Part shown: positions 8,807-18,282 of the stretch, piece by piece
Position numbering within the stretch: position 1 is the first letter of the stretch
Layout of the letters: each line of letters starts with the position of its first letter
DNA from: Sphaerisporangium viridialbum
Lineage (GTDB): Bacteria > Actinomycetota > Actinomycetes > Streptosporangiales > Streptosporangiaceae
Assembly (NCBI RefSeq): GCF_049674955.1
Contig: NZ_CP187232.1
Location: forward strand, 2,418,001-2,482,000
Length of the DNA: 64,000 nt
Direction: 5' to 3'
The notes under the pieces: model-generated
The model's database searches: none
What the model was told of the DNA's origin: nothing
What the model saw: only the letters and a program-made list of their open reading frames with translations
Position numbers and translations under genes: made by a program

Positions 8807-9799
8807 ATGTACCGAAACGACTCCAACTCCCCGGTATTCGACCCGGACGCCCTTCTGCCCGACAATGCGCCGACCGTCCTCCACGACGCGTCACAGCACC
8901 GCAACGGTCCGCGACCGATCCCGTCAGGTGCTCCCTACCACCGCGTGCTGGCTGGTGAGAAGCGCCGCATCGGACGCGGCATTCTGGCGCTCGTGCTGCT
9001 CCTTGTCGGGCTGTTCGGCTTCGGCGGTGTCCTCAGCGCCCTCGGCTCCGCCATCGACGAGGCACTGGGCAGGGTCAACCCGATCGCGGGTGGTACGGAG
9101 TTCACGCCGATCTTCCAAGCCGCGAACCTCATCTCGATCGCGCTGATGATCCCGTGGAGCATGTTCATCCAGCGCTGGCTGTACGGGGTGAAGGGATCGT
9201 CGCTGCATTCCGTGCTGTCCGCGTTCCGGCCCGCCGTGTTCGGTCGTGCAGTGCTGACGCTCGTGCCGATCTGGGTGCTCTACATGACCGTCTTCTTCCT
9301 CCTCTCGCCGTACACGGAAGGATCGTGGCAATTCTCCGACCTGGTCGGCGTGTTCGTCATCACGCTCCTGCTGACGCCTCTGCAGTCGGCGGGCGAGGAG
9401 TACGGCTACCGTGGTCTGGCGTTCCGGGTGGCTGCGAGCTGGGGCCGCGGGCCCCGGACGGCGCTGGTCCTCGGCCTGGCCGTGTCGAGCGTCCTATTCG
9501 CGGCCATCCACCTGTCCACCGACCCATGGTTGAACGTCTACTACCTCACCCTCGGCGTCACCTTCGGCCTGATCACGTGGCGGACGGGCGGTCTGGAGAC
9601 GTCAGTCGTCATCCACGCGGCCAACAATATGCTCGCGTACCTAATGATGATCGTCACGCACGCCGACCCCCTCGCGGGCTCCGATCGCTCGGCGGGGGCC
9701 GGGTCGATCGTGATGCTCATTCCCTGCGTCCTGCTCGTTGCGATCACCGCCGTCATCTGGGCGCGCACGCGACGGACCGGTCCGTCCCTGACGCCGTAG
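8807..9799 (+). CDS. CPBP-family intramembrane metalloprotease
   Basis: 330 residues with about eight hydrophobic segments from residue 58 on. The CPBP (Abi/CAAX-protease-like) motifs are present: EEYGYRG at 197-203, His235 in FAAIHLS and His270 in VIHAANN. These are the glutamates and histidines that form the active site of Rce1-type proteases. Bacterial CPBP proteins act in peptide maturation, immunity to bacteriocins or membrane-protein processing; which applies here cannot be told. An acidic, polar N-terminal tail (1-55) precedes the membrane part. It lies about 60-100 bases upstream of a sensor kinase gene on the same strand, so the three genes could be one unit. Confidence 0.85.
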   Translation: MYRNDSNSPVFDPDALLPDNAPTVLHDASQHRNGPRPIPSGAPYHRVLAGEKRRIGRGILALVLLLVGLFGFGGVLSALGSAIDEALGRVNPIAGGTEFTPIFQAANLISIALMIPWSMFIQRWLYGVKGSSLHSVLSAFRPAVFGRAVLTLVPIWVLYMTVFFLLSPYTEGSWQFSDLVGVFVITLLLTPLQSAGEEYGYRGLAFRVAASWGRGPRTALVLGLAVSSVLFAAIHLSTDPWLNVYYLTLGVTFGLITWRTGGLETSVVIHAANNMLAYLMMIVTHADPLAGSDRSAGAGSIVMLIPCVLLVAITAVIWARTRRTGPSLTP

Positions 9800-9897
9800 A
9801 ACAGTCCGTCCGCCCGGTGATCGGCGGCACAAGGGGCGAGGGACGGGGCCGGCCCTCTGGGATGGAGGTCCAGGTCATTGATGGCAGACTGAGGTTC

Positions 9898-11085
9898 ATG
9901 GGGGACTGGTCGGCGGCCAGCGCACGTCGGTTCGAGACCTACGCGCGCTGGTCCACATACGGCGCCGTTTCGACCCCGATCGGCACCCTCCTCGCCGGAC
10001 TGATAAGCGCCGACCGACTCATCGGGACGCACCTCGTCGTGGTCATCCTGGCCGTCGTCCTCGCGCTCGCCCTCGTCACCGGGAACATCCTCGTCAGCCA
10101 GTGGAGCTTCGACGTCCTCGGCGGCCGCCCCCGGCGGCTCGCGGCCGGCGGTGTCATCGCGTGGGGGCTCACCCTCGTGGCGCTTGTCGCCGCGACCCTC
10201 ACGATTCCGGTCCCCGCGATGGGCGTGACAGCCGCGGCGGCCATCGGGTCGGTCGCCGCGAGCTTCGTGCCTGTGCTCGACGCGCGACGAACGTTTCACC
10301 TCAACGCGGCGATTCTCGTTCTGGCCGTCCCGCTCGCGGCCGTCGCGGACATACCGCTCCTCATTGTCGAGGTGGCGGTGATCAGCGTCATCCTGTGGGC
10401 CTGCTGGTCGAGCACGTGGACGCTGCGGGTCCTGCGCGAGTTGCAGAGAGCGCACGAGGATCGCGCCGCCCTCGCGCTCGCGAACGAACGCTTGCGCATC
10501 TCGCGCGACCTCCACGACGTGTTCGGCCGCACCCTCGCGACGATCGCGGTCAAGAGCGAACTCGCGTCGGAACTCGTGCGCCGCGGCAACGACGAACAGG
10601 CGGCCGATGAGATCACCGGCGTCCGGCGGCTCGCGCAGGAGGCGGGAAGCGAGGTCCGTCGCGTGGTGCGCGGCGAGCTTCGTGCGACCTGGGATGGCGA
10701 GGTATCGGGCGCGCGTTCGCTGCTCGACTCTGCCGGCATCCGCTGCACGGTGACTGGTGACCCCGTGCCCGAGGAGTGCGCCGAGGCACTCGCGTGGGTC
10801 GTCCGCGAGGGTGTCACGAACGTGCTGCGCCACTCGGCGGCGACACAGGTCACGCTCGTGACGACGAACGAGGACGGGGAGGTCCTCCTCACGATCGCGA
10901 ATGATGGGGCCGACCTCGTCGACGCGGCCGGCGGACCCGCTGCGGCAAGCCCCGACGCCGGCACGGGACTGCGTGCGATGTCCGAGAGGATCCGAGCGAT
11001 CGGAGGGCACATCGCAACGCGCCGCGACGGAGACTGGTTCCTGCTTGAGGCCACGATCCCGCTTCCCGAGGGAGACCGCGCATGA
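9898..11085 (+). CDS. NarL-type sensor histidine kinase
   Basis: About 395 residues from the ATG at 9898; an ATG at 9862 in the same frame is equally possible and neither has a clear ribosome-binding site. Five to six membrane helices (about 25-185) are followed by a HisKA_3 dimerisation domain with RISRDLHDVFG, phosphoacceptor His at about 206. The HATPase domain (REGVTNVLRHS N-box; GTGLRAM G-box) ends the protein. The kinase has no extracellular sensor domain and resembles the DesK-type membrane sensors. Its stop overlaps the start of the response-regulator gene (ATGA). A longer open frame from 9154 is spurious because it overlaps the CPBP gene. Confidence 0.88.
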   Translation: MGDWSAASARRFETYARWSTYGAVSTPIGTLLAGLISADRLIGTHLVVVILAVVLALALVTGNILVSQWSFDVLGGRPRRLAAGGVIAWGLTLVALVAATLTIPVPAMGVTAAAAIGSVAASFVPVLDARRTFHLNAAILVLAVPLAAVADIPLLIVEVAVISVILWACWSSTWTLRVLRELQRAHEDRAALALANERLRISRDLHDVFGRTLATIAVKSELASELVRRGNDEQAADEITGVRRLAQEAGSEVRRVVRGELRATWDGEVSGARSLLDSAGIRCTVTGDPVPEECAEALAWVVREGVTNVLRHSAATQVTLVTTNEDGEVLLTIANDGADLVDAAGGPAAASPDAGTGLRAMSERIRAIGGHIATRRDGDWFLLEATIPLPEGDRA

Positions 11086-11687
11086 TCCGCATCATCGTCG
11101 CCGACGACGAACATCTCATCCGCGACGCCATCGCCGGGCTGCTCGACCTCGAAGACGACTTCGAGGTAGTCGGGCAGGCGGCGTCAGGTGATGAGGCGAT
11201 CGCGACGGCACTCAAACTCCGTCCCGACGTGGCCCTGCTCGACCTGCAGATGCCCGAGCCCGACGGCATCGAGGTGGCCCGGCGGCTCACGACCGAGCTG
11301 CCGGACTGCCGCTGTGTCATCGTGACTTCGCACGGTCGTCCCGGCTATCTGAAGTCAGCGCTCGCTGCGGGCGTACGCGGCTTCCTGCCGAAGACCGTTT
11401 CCTCTCGCACCCTCGCACACGTCGTGCGAAAGGTCGCGAGTGGCGGCCGGCACGTCGACCCCGAGCTCGCGGCCGAGGCGATCGGCGCGGGCGACTCTCC
11501 GCTCACTCCGCGCGAGACCGATGTTCTCGCCTTTGCGCGCGACGGCGCGCCCGTTGACGAGATCGCGCAACGCGTTTCGCTCTCCCGTGGGACCGTGCGG
11601 AACTACCTCGCAGCCGCCATCGCGAAGCTCGGCGCTGCGAACCGGCACGAGGCCGTGCGCATCGCCGCCAAACAGGGCTGGATCTGA
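11082..11687 (+). CDS. NarL/DesR-type response regulator
   Basis: 201 residues. The receiver domain (1-120) has the acidic pair Asp8/Asp9, the phosphoacceptor Asp54 in LLDLQMPEPDG, a Thr/Ser at the VTSH strand and Lys in FLPKTV. The LuxR-type helix-turn-helix (about 138-198) carries LTPRETDVLAFARDG and LSRGTVRNYLAAAIAKLG. It overlaps the sensor kinase by four bases, so the two are co-translated as one two-component system. Targets may include the adjacent CPBP protease gene, but no direct-repeat binding site was identified. Confidence 0.92.
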   Translation: MIRIIVADDEHLIRDAIAGLLDLEDDFEVVGQAASGDEAIATALKLRPDVALLDLQMPEPDGIEVARRLTTELPDCRCVIVTSHGRPGYLKSALAAGVRGFLPKTVSSRTLAHVVRKVASGGRHVDPELAAEAIGAGDSPLTPRETDVLAFARDGAPVDEIAQRVSLSRGTVRNYLAAAIAKLGAANRHEAVRIAAKQGWI

Positions 11688-12174
11688 GCGACGCCTCACC
11701 CTTCAGCGCCCGCGGACACGCACGTCGGCATCTGTCGGGGCACGGTGAAGACCAGGCCCACTTCCGTTCAAGGGGCGGAAGCCCTCGCCAACGGCATCGG
11801 TCATTCACCGCCCATACCGACGATCCCCGCACCAAGGCCGCCCCTGTCGAAATCATAGGAAACCAGCTTGCCGACGTATCGGCGATCTTTAGCAGTAGGG
11901 CCGAATTCGCCTCGGCCTACCCGCCGCCGGCTCTCTTCGACCAAGCCACCGAATTGTCCCTGAGGTTGCCAAGCGGTTTGAGCTCGCGGTTTACGGCGAG
12001 ACGGTCCGGGACAACATTCTCATCGCGGACCAAATGACGTGCGTGGTTCAGCCGTACCTGCCTTGGGGCCGTTCTCGCGCGCGCCCGCCGCTCGGGCCGC
12101 GATCGCACGACGTCATCGCGTGATTCTCAGGAAGCTCCTTGCCGCCCCTGCAGCGTCTTGGACACTCTGTTTCC
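11688..12174. other. Gene-free region with a possible gene relic
   Basis: About 490 bases. No full gene is seen. A short frame on the plus strand near 11960-12060 reads ELAVYGETVRDNILIAD and CVVQPYLP, which looks like a protein fragment, but has no start and runs into low-quality sequence. It may be a relic of a larger gene; identity unknown. Confidence 0.35.
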
Positions 12175-12810
12175 ATGCCCGATCACTGGCCTCTATTCAA
12201 GCTGCACTTGACCACGCCCCGACTGGAACTGCGCTTGCCCACACTGGAGGACCTCAATCAGCTGGCCGATCAAGCGGCTGAGGGCATCCACGACCCCGAA
12301 GTGATGCCCTTCGTCCCACCGTGGACCGACGTCCCGAGCGACGAACTCCCCAGAAACGTCGTCCTGTCCAACCTCGGCGAGATCGCCCGGTGGCGGCCCG
12401 AACGCTGGTGCTGCAATTTCGCCGTCATCTGCGACGGGCAGGCCATCGGCGTCCAGGACTTGTCCGCTACCGACTTCGCCGTCACCCGCGAGGTGCATAC
12501 CGGCTCCTGGCTCGGTCGTTCTTACCAAGGACATGGCCTTGGCACCGAGATGCGCGCCGCCGTTCTCCACCTGGCCTTCACCGGTCTTGGCGCTCTCTCA
12601 GCAATCTCTGCCGCCTTCGAGCACAACAGCGCCTCGCTGGCCGTCTCCCGCAAACTCGGTTACCAGCCCGATGGCCTGGCGGTCCACAATGTACGCGGCC
12701 AGCGCACCATCGCCCAACGTCTGCGCTTGAACCAGGACACGTTCACGAGCCCGATCCCCATCGGGCTCCATGGTCTGGAGCCCTGCCTGCCACATTTCGG
12801 CCTGAGCTGA
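12175..12810 (+). CDS. GNAT-family N-acetyltransferase
   Basis: 211 residues from the ATG at 12175; a TTG at 12139 would add 12 residues. The RimJ/RimL-like layout is clear: LTTPRLELRLPTLEDL at the N-terminus, then a central sheet, the acetyl-CoA loop SYQGHGLGTEMRAAVLHLAF and the C-terminal EHNSASLAVSRKLGYQPDG. Members acetylate small molecules or protein N-termini and some give resistance to drugs; the substrate here is unknown. Neighbours are unrelated. Confidence 0.85.
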   Translation: MPDHWPLFKLHLTTPRLELRLPTLEDLNQLADQAAEGIHDPEVMPFVPPWTDVPSDELPRNVVLSNLGEIARWRPERWCCNFAVICDGQAIGVQDLSATDFAVTREVHTGSWLGRSYQGHGLGTEMRAAVLHLAFTGLGALSAISAAFEHNSASLAVSRKLGYQPDGLAVHNVRGQRTIAQRLRLNQDTFTSPIPIGLHGLEPCLPHFGLS

Positions 12811-12968
12811 CGCTGTTTCACCGGCCCGCGAGACAATCATCGGATCCGAAAGCTCACCACTACCGATGGTTCCCATCCTCCGCGCTGGAAGGGTGTGGCG
12901 GGGCGCGCGTAAGAGCTTGCTGATCAGGCGTGACCTGCCGGTTCGCGAGCCGCCGTTAGAGTTCATGG

Positions 12969-13712
12969 ATGCTGCTGACGATCCTTGGCGGATGCGGTGC
13001 GTGGCCGGAGGCCGGCCAGGCCTGCAGTGGTTACCTGGTGGAGCACGATGGGTTCAGGCTGCTCGTCGACCTTGGATACGCGACGGTGCCGCGGCTGCTG
13101 GAGCGGATCACCGCCGATCAGGTCGACGCGGTGTTCATCAGCCACGGACATCCCGATCACTGCGCCGACCTGAGCCCGCTTCTGCGGGCGCGTACATTGC
13201 GTGATGACCCGCCGGCGCCGTTGCCGGTGTACTCGCTGCCCGGCGCACTGGATGCGGTACTCGCTCTGGACCGCCCAGGGATGCTGAGCGACGCCTACGT
13301 CCTGCACGAGTTCACTGCCGGCAGCAGGCTCGACATCGGCCCGTTCCGCGCCCAGACTCGTCTGCTGCCGCACTCGGTGCCCAATGCCGGCATACGGCTG
13401 ACAGCGGGCGAGCGGGTGCTCGCGTACACCGGTGACACCGGCCCGAGCCCCGACGTGGTGGACCTGGCACGCGGTGCCGACCTGCTACTGGCCGAGGCCA
13501 CCTATGTGGACCGAGTCCCGGAGGATTCGCGGCGCCACCTGACCAGCGCCCGCCAGGCAGGCCGGCAAGCCATGGACGCCGGCGCCCGACACCTGTTACT
13601 GACTCACCTGCAGCCGGGCACCGACGCCACAGCCGCACAAGCCGCCGCTAGGGCCGGATACGACGGCGAGGTCGGAATAGCCACTTCCGGTCTCGTCTTC
13701 GATCTTTCCTGA
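12969..13712 (+). CDS. MBL-fold metal-dependent hydrolase
   Basis: 247 residues. The metallo-beta-lactamase fold is complete: the HxHxDH motif at 59-64 (SHGHPDH), a later His in LLPHSVPNAG, Asp in LAYTGDTGPS and the final His in LLLTHLQPG. The order and the GGCGAWPEAGQACSGYLV start match the RNase Z-like/phosphodiesterase-like group common in actinomycetes, often annotated as ribonuclease Z relatives. It is shorter than RNase Z and has no exosite arm that I can see. Substrate unknown. It stands alone, convergent with the MFS gene. Confidence 0.85.
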   Translation: MLLTILGGCGAWPEAGQACSGYLVEHDGFRLLVDLGYATVPRLLERITADQVDAVFISHGHPDHCADLSPLLRARTLRDDPPAPLPVYSLPGALDAVLALDRPGMLSDAYVLHEFTAGSRLDIGPFRAQTRLLPHSVPNAGIRLTAGERVLAYTGDTGPSPDVVDLARGADLLLAEATYVDRVPEDSRRHLTSARQAGRQAMDAGARHLLLTHLQPGTDATAAQAAARAGYDGEVGIATSGLVFDLS

Positions 13713-13788
13713 GCCAGGGGGGCTTCGAACTCCTTTACGTCGACGAGGCCCGGTGCTCACCTGCTGGCAGAATCCGGGCCGGATCTCA

Positions 13789-15117
13789 TCATCGATCGGT
13801 TCTTGGGGCGGCGTAGTGCCAAAGCCGTGGTGCCATCCGCACGATCATGGCGACGGTTGCCACGGTGAGCAGTCCGCCGACGCAGATCGTCACTTGAGGG
13901 CCGTATACCGCCGCGGCCATCCCGTGCAACAGGGCGGCGACCTGTGGGCCCCCGAACAGGACGACGGTGAGTGATCCTTGGATCCGGCCTCGCATGGCGT
14001 CGTCGGTATACGCCTGTGAGATGGCGTTGCGGAAGGTACTGAGCACGAAGTTCACCGCGCCACCGAGCACGAGCGCCGCCAGGGCGAACCAGAGTTGTGA
14101 AGCCAACCCGAGGATCATGACGGTTCCTCCCCAGGTGATGGCAGCCGATGCCATCAGGGCACCGTGTCGGCGTGTGCGTGTGAACGTTCCAGACATCAGC
14201 CCGGCCGCGAGGACACCGGCCGGGTAGGCGGCGTAAAGCAGGCCCAGCTCCAGGCCTCCTCCAGCAGGCCCGCCGTAGGCGCGTTGTGCCAGTTCCGGAA
14301 GAAGCGCTACCGGCATCCCGAAGACCATCGCAGCGAGGTCCACTGCCAGCACAGCGACGAGAATCCGATTGGTAAGCAGGTAACGGAACCCGGCGAGCAG
14401 CTGTCCAAGCGCGGACCGACGCCGGTCACGCTGCGCCGACGCATCGCTCCGATGGTGCTTTTGAGAATCCGTCCAGCGATCCGACACGTGGCACCGAGTG
14501 GGCAGGATCGGCGGCAACTTGGCGACCGCCCACACGACGGCCAGCAGCGCGACGGCGTCGAACAGGTAGAGCGTGCCGAGCCCGAACGGCGGAATCAGCA
14601 CGCCCGCCAGTAACGGACCCATGATCGACCCGGTGTAGCGGACGAGCGCGCTGAGACCGTTCGCCGCGGGCAGCAGGTCAGCAGGTACGAGACGGGGCAC
14701 CGCCGCACCCATCGTCACCATGATCGCCCCGAAGGTCAGCCCTTGGCATGCCACCAACGCCAGCAGGACGGCGACAGAACGGCCTCCCAGGGCCGCCTGA
14801 GCCCACAGCGCCGCGTAGGTCAGCGCAAGGCCACAGTGAGCGGCCAGCAGCAGCCGTCGCCGGTCCATGAGGTCAGCGAGGGTTCCGACCCACAGCGACG
14901 CGACGACCAACGCACCGAATGACACTGCGGCCGCGGCGCCGACGGCCGCGGACGACCCGGTCAACGTGAACAGCTGCGCCGGCACCGCAACCACGCTGAA
15001 CGACCCACCGACCGCGCAGGTAGCCGAGGCGACCCACAACCGCCGATAGGCGGGAATCGCCAAGGGGCGCCGGTCGAACGTGTACGCGCCCAAAGAACGT
15101 ACAGCCGAAGCGCTCAC
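13789..15117 (-). CDS. MFS transporter, EntS-like exporter
   Basis: 442 residues with twelve predicted helices and a central cytoplasmic loop (about 205-235) rich in charged residues. The N-terminal YRRLWVASATCAVGGSFSVVAVPAQLFTL-type start (FxRL, then GxxF) and LADLMDRRRLLL loop 2-3 signature match the MFS_3/EntS-like drug or siderophore exporters. The GTG start at 15117 has a GGAAG site close to it, so the true start may be slightly different. It lies 52 bases after the MerR-PP2C gene on the same strand; a MerR-controlled efflux function is plausible. Confidence 0.85.
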   Translation of the reverse strand: MSASAVRSLGAYTFDRRPLAIPAYRRLWVASATCAVGGSFSVVAVPAQLFTLTGSSAAVGAAAAVSFGALVVASLWVGTLADLMDRRRLLLAAHCGLALTYAALWAQAALGGRSVAVLLALVACQGLTFGAIMVTMGAAVPRLVPADLLPAANGLSALVRYTGSIMGPLLAGVLIPPFGLGTLYLFDAVALLAVVWAVAKLPPILPTRCHVSDRWTDSQKHHRSDASAQRDRRRSALGQLLAGFRYLLTNRILVAVLAVDLAAMVFGMPVALLPELAQRAYGGPAGGGLELGLLYAAYPAGVLAAGLMSGTFTRTRRHGALMASAAITWGGTVMILGLASQLWFALAALVLGGAVNFVLSTFRNAISQAYTDDAMRGRIQGSLTVVLFGGPQVAALLHGMAAAVYGPQVTICVGGLLTVATVAMIVRMAPRLWHYAAPRTDR

Positions 15118-15169
15118 CTTCCACGACCACCGTTGCAGGGGCGCCCTCGGCCGCCTGAGAAGAGCCCGG

Positions 15170-16249
15170 TCACAGCGTCACCACATCAGCCACCACACAG
15201 GCGATGTTGTCCGGGGCGCCCGCGTCGTATGCCAGCCGCACCAGCTCATCGAGGACCTGCTCAGGGTCCCCCGCGGCGCTCAGGACGCCGCGCAGGGACT
15301 CTGCCGCAATGACGGTGGACAGTCCGTCGGAGCACAACAGGTAGCGGTCGCCGGCCACGGCCGTATGCAGCGACAGGTCAGGCCGGGACCCGCCCATGCC
15401 CGTGAGCGCACGGACCAGCAATGAGCGTTGCGGATGCGAGGCCGCCTCCTCCGGGCTCAGGCGGCCTTCGTCGACCAGTGACTGCACGTAGGTGTGGTCG
15501 TGGGTGATCTGAAAGATCTCGCCGTCGCGCAGCAAATACGCCCGCGTGTCACCGATGTGCACCAGCGCCAGCTGGGAGCCCGACCACAGCATCGCGGTCA
15601 GTGTCGTGACCGCCTCACCGGACGGTGCCGATTCGGCGATGCCCTGAATCGCCCGGTCTGCTTGAGTGACCGCATCGGCCAGTGCACCGAGAAGGTCGCC
15701 CGCAGGTACGGCCTTCATCTCCAACGGCTTGAGCGCGTCGATGGCCGCCACGCTTGCGAAGCTCCCGCCCGGCCCGCGTACTCCGTCGGCCACCGCCAGC
15801 AACCGGGCGCCGGCGTAGGCGACGTCCTCGTTGCTGGTGCGAACCAGCCCCGACTCCGACCGTGCCGCGTACCGAATTCCGATCATGGTATCTGCGTCTT
15901 CCACAGCGCTACCCCTTCCTGACAGGTAGTCGACGAGGAAGGTGGCGAGTCGTTCGCGTACGGCGGTGTCGGCCATGACCTGCGCCCAGTAGTCGGCGAC
16001 CTGCTCGGCCGCCGCCTCCGGCTCCAGGTCGCACACCTGGCGGATGCGGGCCAGCGGCATGCCCAACCGCCGCAACCACGCGATCAACCGGGCCCGCTCC
16101 AACTGCGTCGGATCGTAGAAGCGGTACCCCGACTCCCCGTCCACGGCAGCCGGCCGGAGCAACCCGAGCTCGTCATACAGCCGTAACGCCTTCGGCGACA
16201 ACCGCGCAGCCCGAGCGAACGCCCCGATCGTCAGCAGCCCCACACCCAA
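15170..16249 (-). CDS. MerR-type regulator fused to a PP2C phosphatase domain
   Basis: 359 residues. The N-terminus is a MerR winged helix (about 5-75): TIGAFARAARLSPKALRLYDELGLL, then SGYRFYDPTQLERARLIAWLR. After a short coiled segment, residues about 125-357 form a PP2C phosphatase domain: SGLVRTSNEDVA, VHIGDTRAYLLRDG, LLCSDGL and APDNIACVVADV. The Asp residues for the metal centre are present in NED, the first GD and the C-terminal DN, but the usual DGMGG reads DGVRG. The fusion links a DNA-binding module with Ser/Thr dephosphorylation in one cytoplasmic protein. It is upstream of an MFS pump in a probable operon, so it may control efflux. Confidence 0.88.
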   Translation of the reverse strand: MGVGLLTIGAFARAARLSPKALRLYDELGLLRPAAVDGESGYRFYDPTQLERARLIAWLRRLGMPLARIRQVCDLEPEAAAEQVADYWAQVMADTAVRERLATFLVDYLSGRGSAVEDADTMIGIRYAARSESGLVRTSNEDVAYAGARLLAVADGVRGPGGSFASVAAIDALKPLEMKAVPAGDLLGALADAVTQADRAIQGIAESAPSGEAVTTLTAMLWSGSQLALVHIGDTRAYLLRDGEIFQITHDHTYVQSLVDEGRLSPEEAASHPQRSLLVRALTGMGGSRPDLSLHTAVAGDRYLLCSDGLSTVIAAESLRGVLSAAGDPEQVLDELVRLAYDAGAPDNIACVVADVVTL

Positions 16250-16454
16250 CCCTCCTCGCGCCGGTCAGGACGACCGGCACCATGATGCTGCGGCTTCACC
16301 CAAGGGCAAAGTCCACACCTCACCGTCGGCGAGGCCACGAACAAAGCACAGGAACTGGGCTTTCAGAACACGGGAAGGGTGCGGTGGTCATCGGCGAGGA
16401 TGAATGGGGGCGATCGTCACCCATTGGCAGCGAAGGCTGGCATGATCTTCCTTT

Positions 16455-16859
16455 ATGGCCATGAATCCACAGATGGAGATTGTCACGCACGACCCGACGG
16501 ACGGGATATACGCCAGCACCAGCGACTATGTGCACGCGGTGGAAGTCCGCAACGTGCAGCGGCTGCTGTTCGTCTCCGGAACGATGGGACTGGACTCTAC
16601 GGGCGCAGCCGGGGCTACGCTCGACGAACAACTCGACCTCATCTGGGCCAACCTGCGTGTGATCTTGGCGTCGGCCGGCATGACGGTGGACAACATTGTC
16701 CGGCTTACCAGCTACCTGCGTGATGCTTCCTATGCCGAAGCGAATGCGGCAGCCCGGGTGAAGGCGTTGGTCGGCCGTACCGTTCCCACTACGGCGATCG
16801 TCGCGCAGACGCTTGTCAGCGACTGGCTGGTGGAGATCGAAGTGGTGGCCGCCGGCTGA
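16455..16859 (+). CDS. Rid (YjgF/YER057c) family protein
   Basis: 134 residues. The Rid fold is evident from LFVSGTMGLDSTG, LDEQLDLIWANLRVILASAGM and the DNIVRLTSYLRD strand. RidA enzymes deaminate reactive imines with an Arg in the C-terminal P-A-R segment. Here that place reads VPTTAIVAQTL, with no Arg. It is therefore more like the Rid4-7 groups, in which imine deaminase activity is weak or absent and roles are often pathway specific. Start chosen at the ATG at 16455. The neighbours are divergent and unrelated. Confidence 0.8.
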   Translation: MAMNPQMEIVTHDPTDGIYASTSDYVHAVEVRNVQRLLFVSGTMGLDSTGAAGATLDEQLDLIWANLRVILASAGMTVDNIVRLTSYLRDASYAEANAAARVKALVGRTVPTTAIVAQTLVSDWLVEIEVVAAG

Positions 16860-17133
16860 TTGGAGACTCGGGTGTCAGGAGGCTGCAGACCGCCGGGGCC
16901 CTGACGTTCGGTCACACCGAGGGCGGCGCGGCCAGGGAACCCACGTTCTGGCCGCGTGGTGACCATGCGAAATCCGCTGGGGACTACCAGTGCCACAGGC
17001 GCAAGATGATCAAGGTCGCGGTGGCCAGGACCACGATGAGCCCGATAGCCGTCATCTGGAGGAATCGGCCCCTCGGTCAACGACGCTCGGTCTACTGAAA
17101 CATTCAGCATGAGCTCCGCGGCGGCCGGCGAGG

Positions 17134-18135
17134 TCAGGCGGATTCTCGGGTGATCAGGCGGGTGGGCAGGACCACCGGGCCGACGTGCTCGGTCCCGTCG
17201 ATGAGCGCGAGCAGCAGCCGCACGGTCTCCTCGGCCACCTGGGCGAGCGGCTGGCGGACGGTGGTCAGCGGGGGATGGGTGGAGACGGCTACCGAGGAAT
17301 CGTCGAATCCGCCCACCGCGACGTCGTCGGGCACCCGTCGTCCGGCGGCACGTAGTGCGGCCAGGGCGCCCGCGGCCATCAGGTCGGAGGCCACGAAAAC
17401 GGCGTCGAGATCGGGGACACGCTGGAGCAGCCGGGCCATGGCGCTCTCCCCGCTGGCCTGGGTCCAGTCGCCGTGCTCGACGAGCTTCTTGGACGCCTTG
17501 CGGCCTAGCACATCGGCGAATCCTTCCAGGCGCTGGATGCCGCCGGGGGTGTCCATCGGGCCGGTGATGGTGGCGATCTTCCTGCGACCGCGTTCGATCA
17601 GGTAGCGGGTCATCTGCCTGGCCCCTTCACGGTCATCGGCCGCGGCGTAGGGGATCACCTGCTCCCTGCCGATGACCGCGCCCAGTGCGACGGTGGGGAC
17701 CGCGAGGGCCACCAGGGCATCGATCATGCGGTCGCCGGCGTGCGTGGACAGCAGGAACACGCCGTCGGCGTGGCCGCCGCGCACGTAGCGGACCACCCGG
17801 TCGCGGTCGCCGTCGTCCCCGGCCACCATCATGACCAGTGAGATGTCCCGGTCCGCGAGACGCCGGACCGCCGTGCGGATGGTCACGCTGTAGTTGGGGT
17901 CCTCGAACAGTTTCTCGTGTGGTTCCGACAGCACCATCACCACCGACCCGGTCCGCTGCGTCACCAGGCTGCGGGCGTTGCGGTTGACGATGTATCCGGT
18001 CTCGGCGATCGCGCGGCGCACAGCGGCGTGGGCTGCCGTGCTGACGTACCGGTCGCCGTTGAGCACCCGGGAGACCGTCCCCCGGGACACGCCTGCCGCC
18101 GCCGCGACATCGTGGATGGTCGGACGCTTCGCCAT
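17134..18135 (-). CDS. LacI-family repressor of the galactan locus
   Basis: 333 residues from the ATG at 18135, preceded by AGGGG. The first 44 residues of the longer open frame have no domain and are left out. The helix-turn-helix (TIHDVAAAAGVSRGTVSRVL, about 6-25) and the hinge region (GYIVNRNARSLVTQRTG) are typical. The periplasmic-binding-like core covers about 60-333 and includes VFVASDLMAAGALAALR and DDVAVGGFDDS. It follows the ABC permease gene by about 150 bases on the same strand. Two 14-bp palindromes of LacI type lie between the binding-protein and beta-galactosidase genes, so this is the likely repressor of galacto-oligosaccharide uptake and breakdown. Confidence 0.9.
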   Translation of the reverse strand: MAKRPTIHDVAAAAGVSRGTVSRVLNGDRYVSTAAHAAVRRAIAETGYIVNRNARSLVTQRTGSVVMVLSEPHEKLFEDPNYSVTIRTAVRRLADRDISLVMMVAGDDGDRDRVVRYVRGGHADGVFLLSTHAGDRMIDALVALAVPTVALGAVIGREQVIPYAAADDREGARQMTRYLIERGRRKIATITGPMDTPGGIQRLEGFADVLGRKASKKLVEHGDWTQASGESAMARLLQRVPDLDAVFVASDLMAAGALAALRAAGRRVPDDVAVGGFDDSSVAVSTHPPLTTVRQPLAQVAEETVRLLLALIDGTEHVGPVVLPTRLITRESA

Positions 18136-18282
18136 GCCCCTATTGTTCCCTCGGCGTGGCCGCGCCAGGGCCGCGGGTGGATGGGCCGACCCGGCAGTGG
18201 TGTCCTGTGAACGCCGGTCGCCGGACTGTTGGTTCACGTGCCTCCATTCGCGTCGTGGCCCTGCCATGATCCAGGCCCTGGT

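Noticed and set aside
9154..9861. Upstream extension of the sensor kinase frame by over 200 codons
   Set aside because: It overlaps the CPBP protease gene in another frame and has no domain; the kinase starts at 9862 or 9898.
9541..11010. Long minus-strand frame opposite the kinase
   Set aside because: Rich in Asp/Arg/His with no motif; mirror of the kinase codon pattern.
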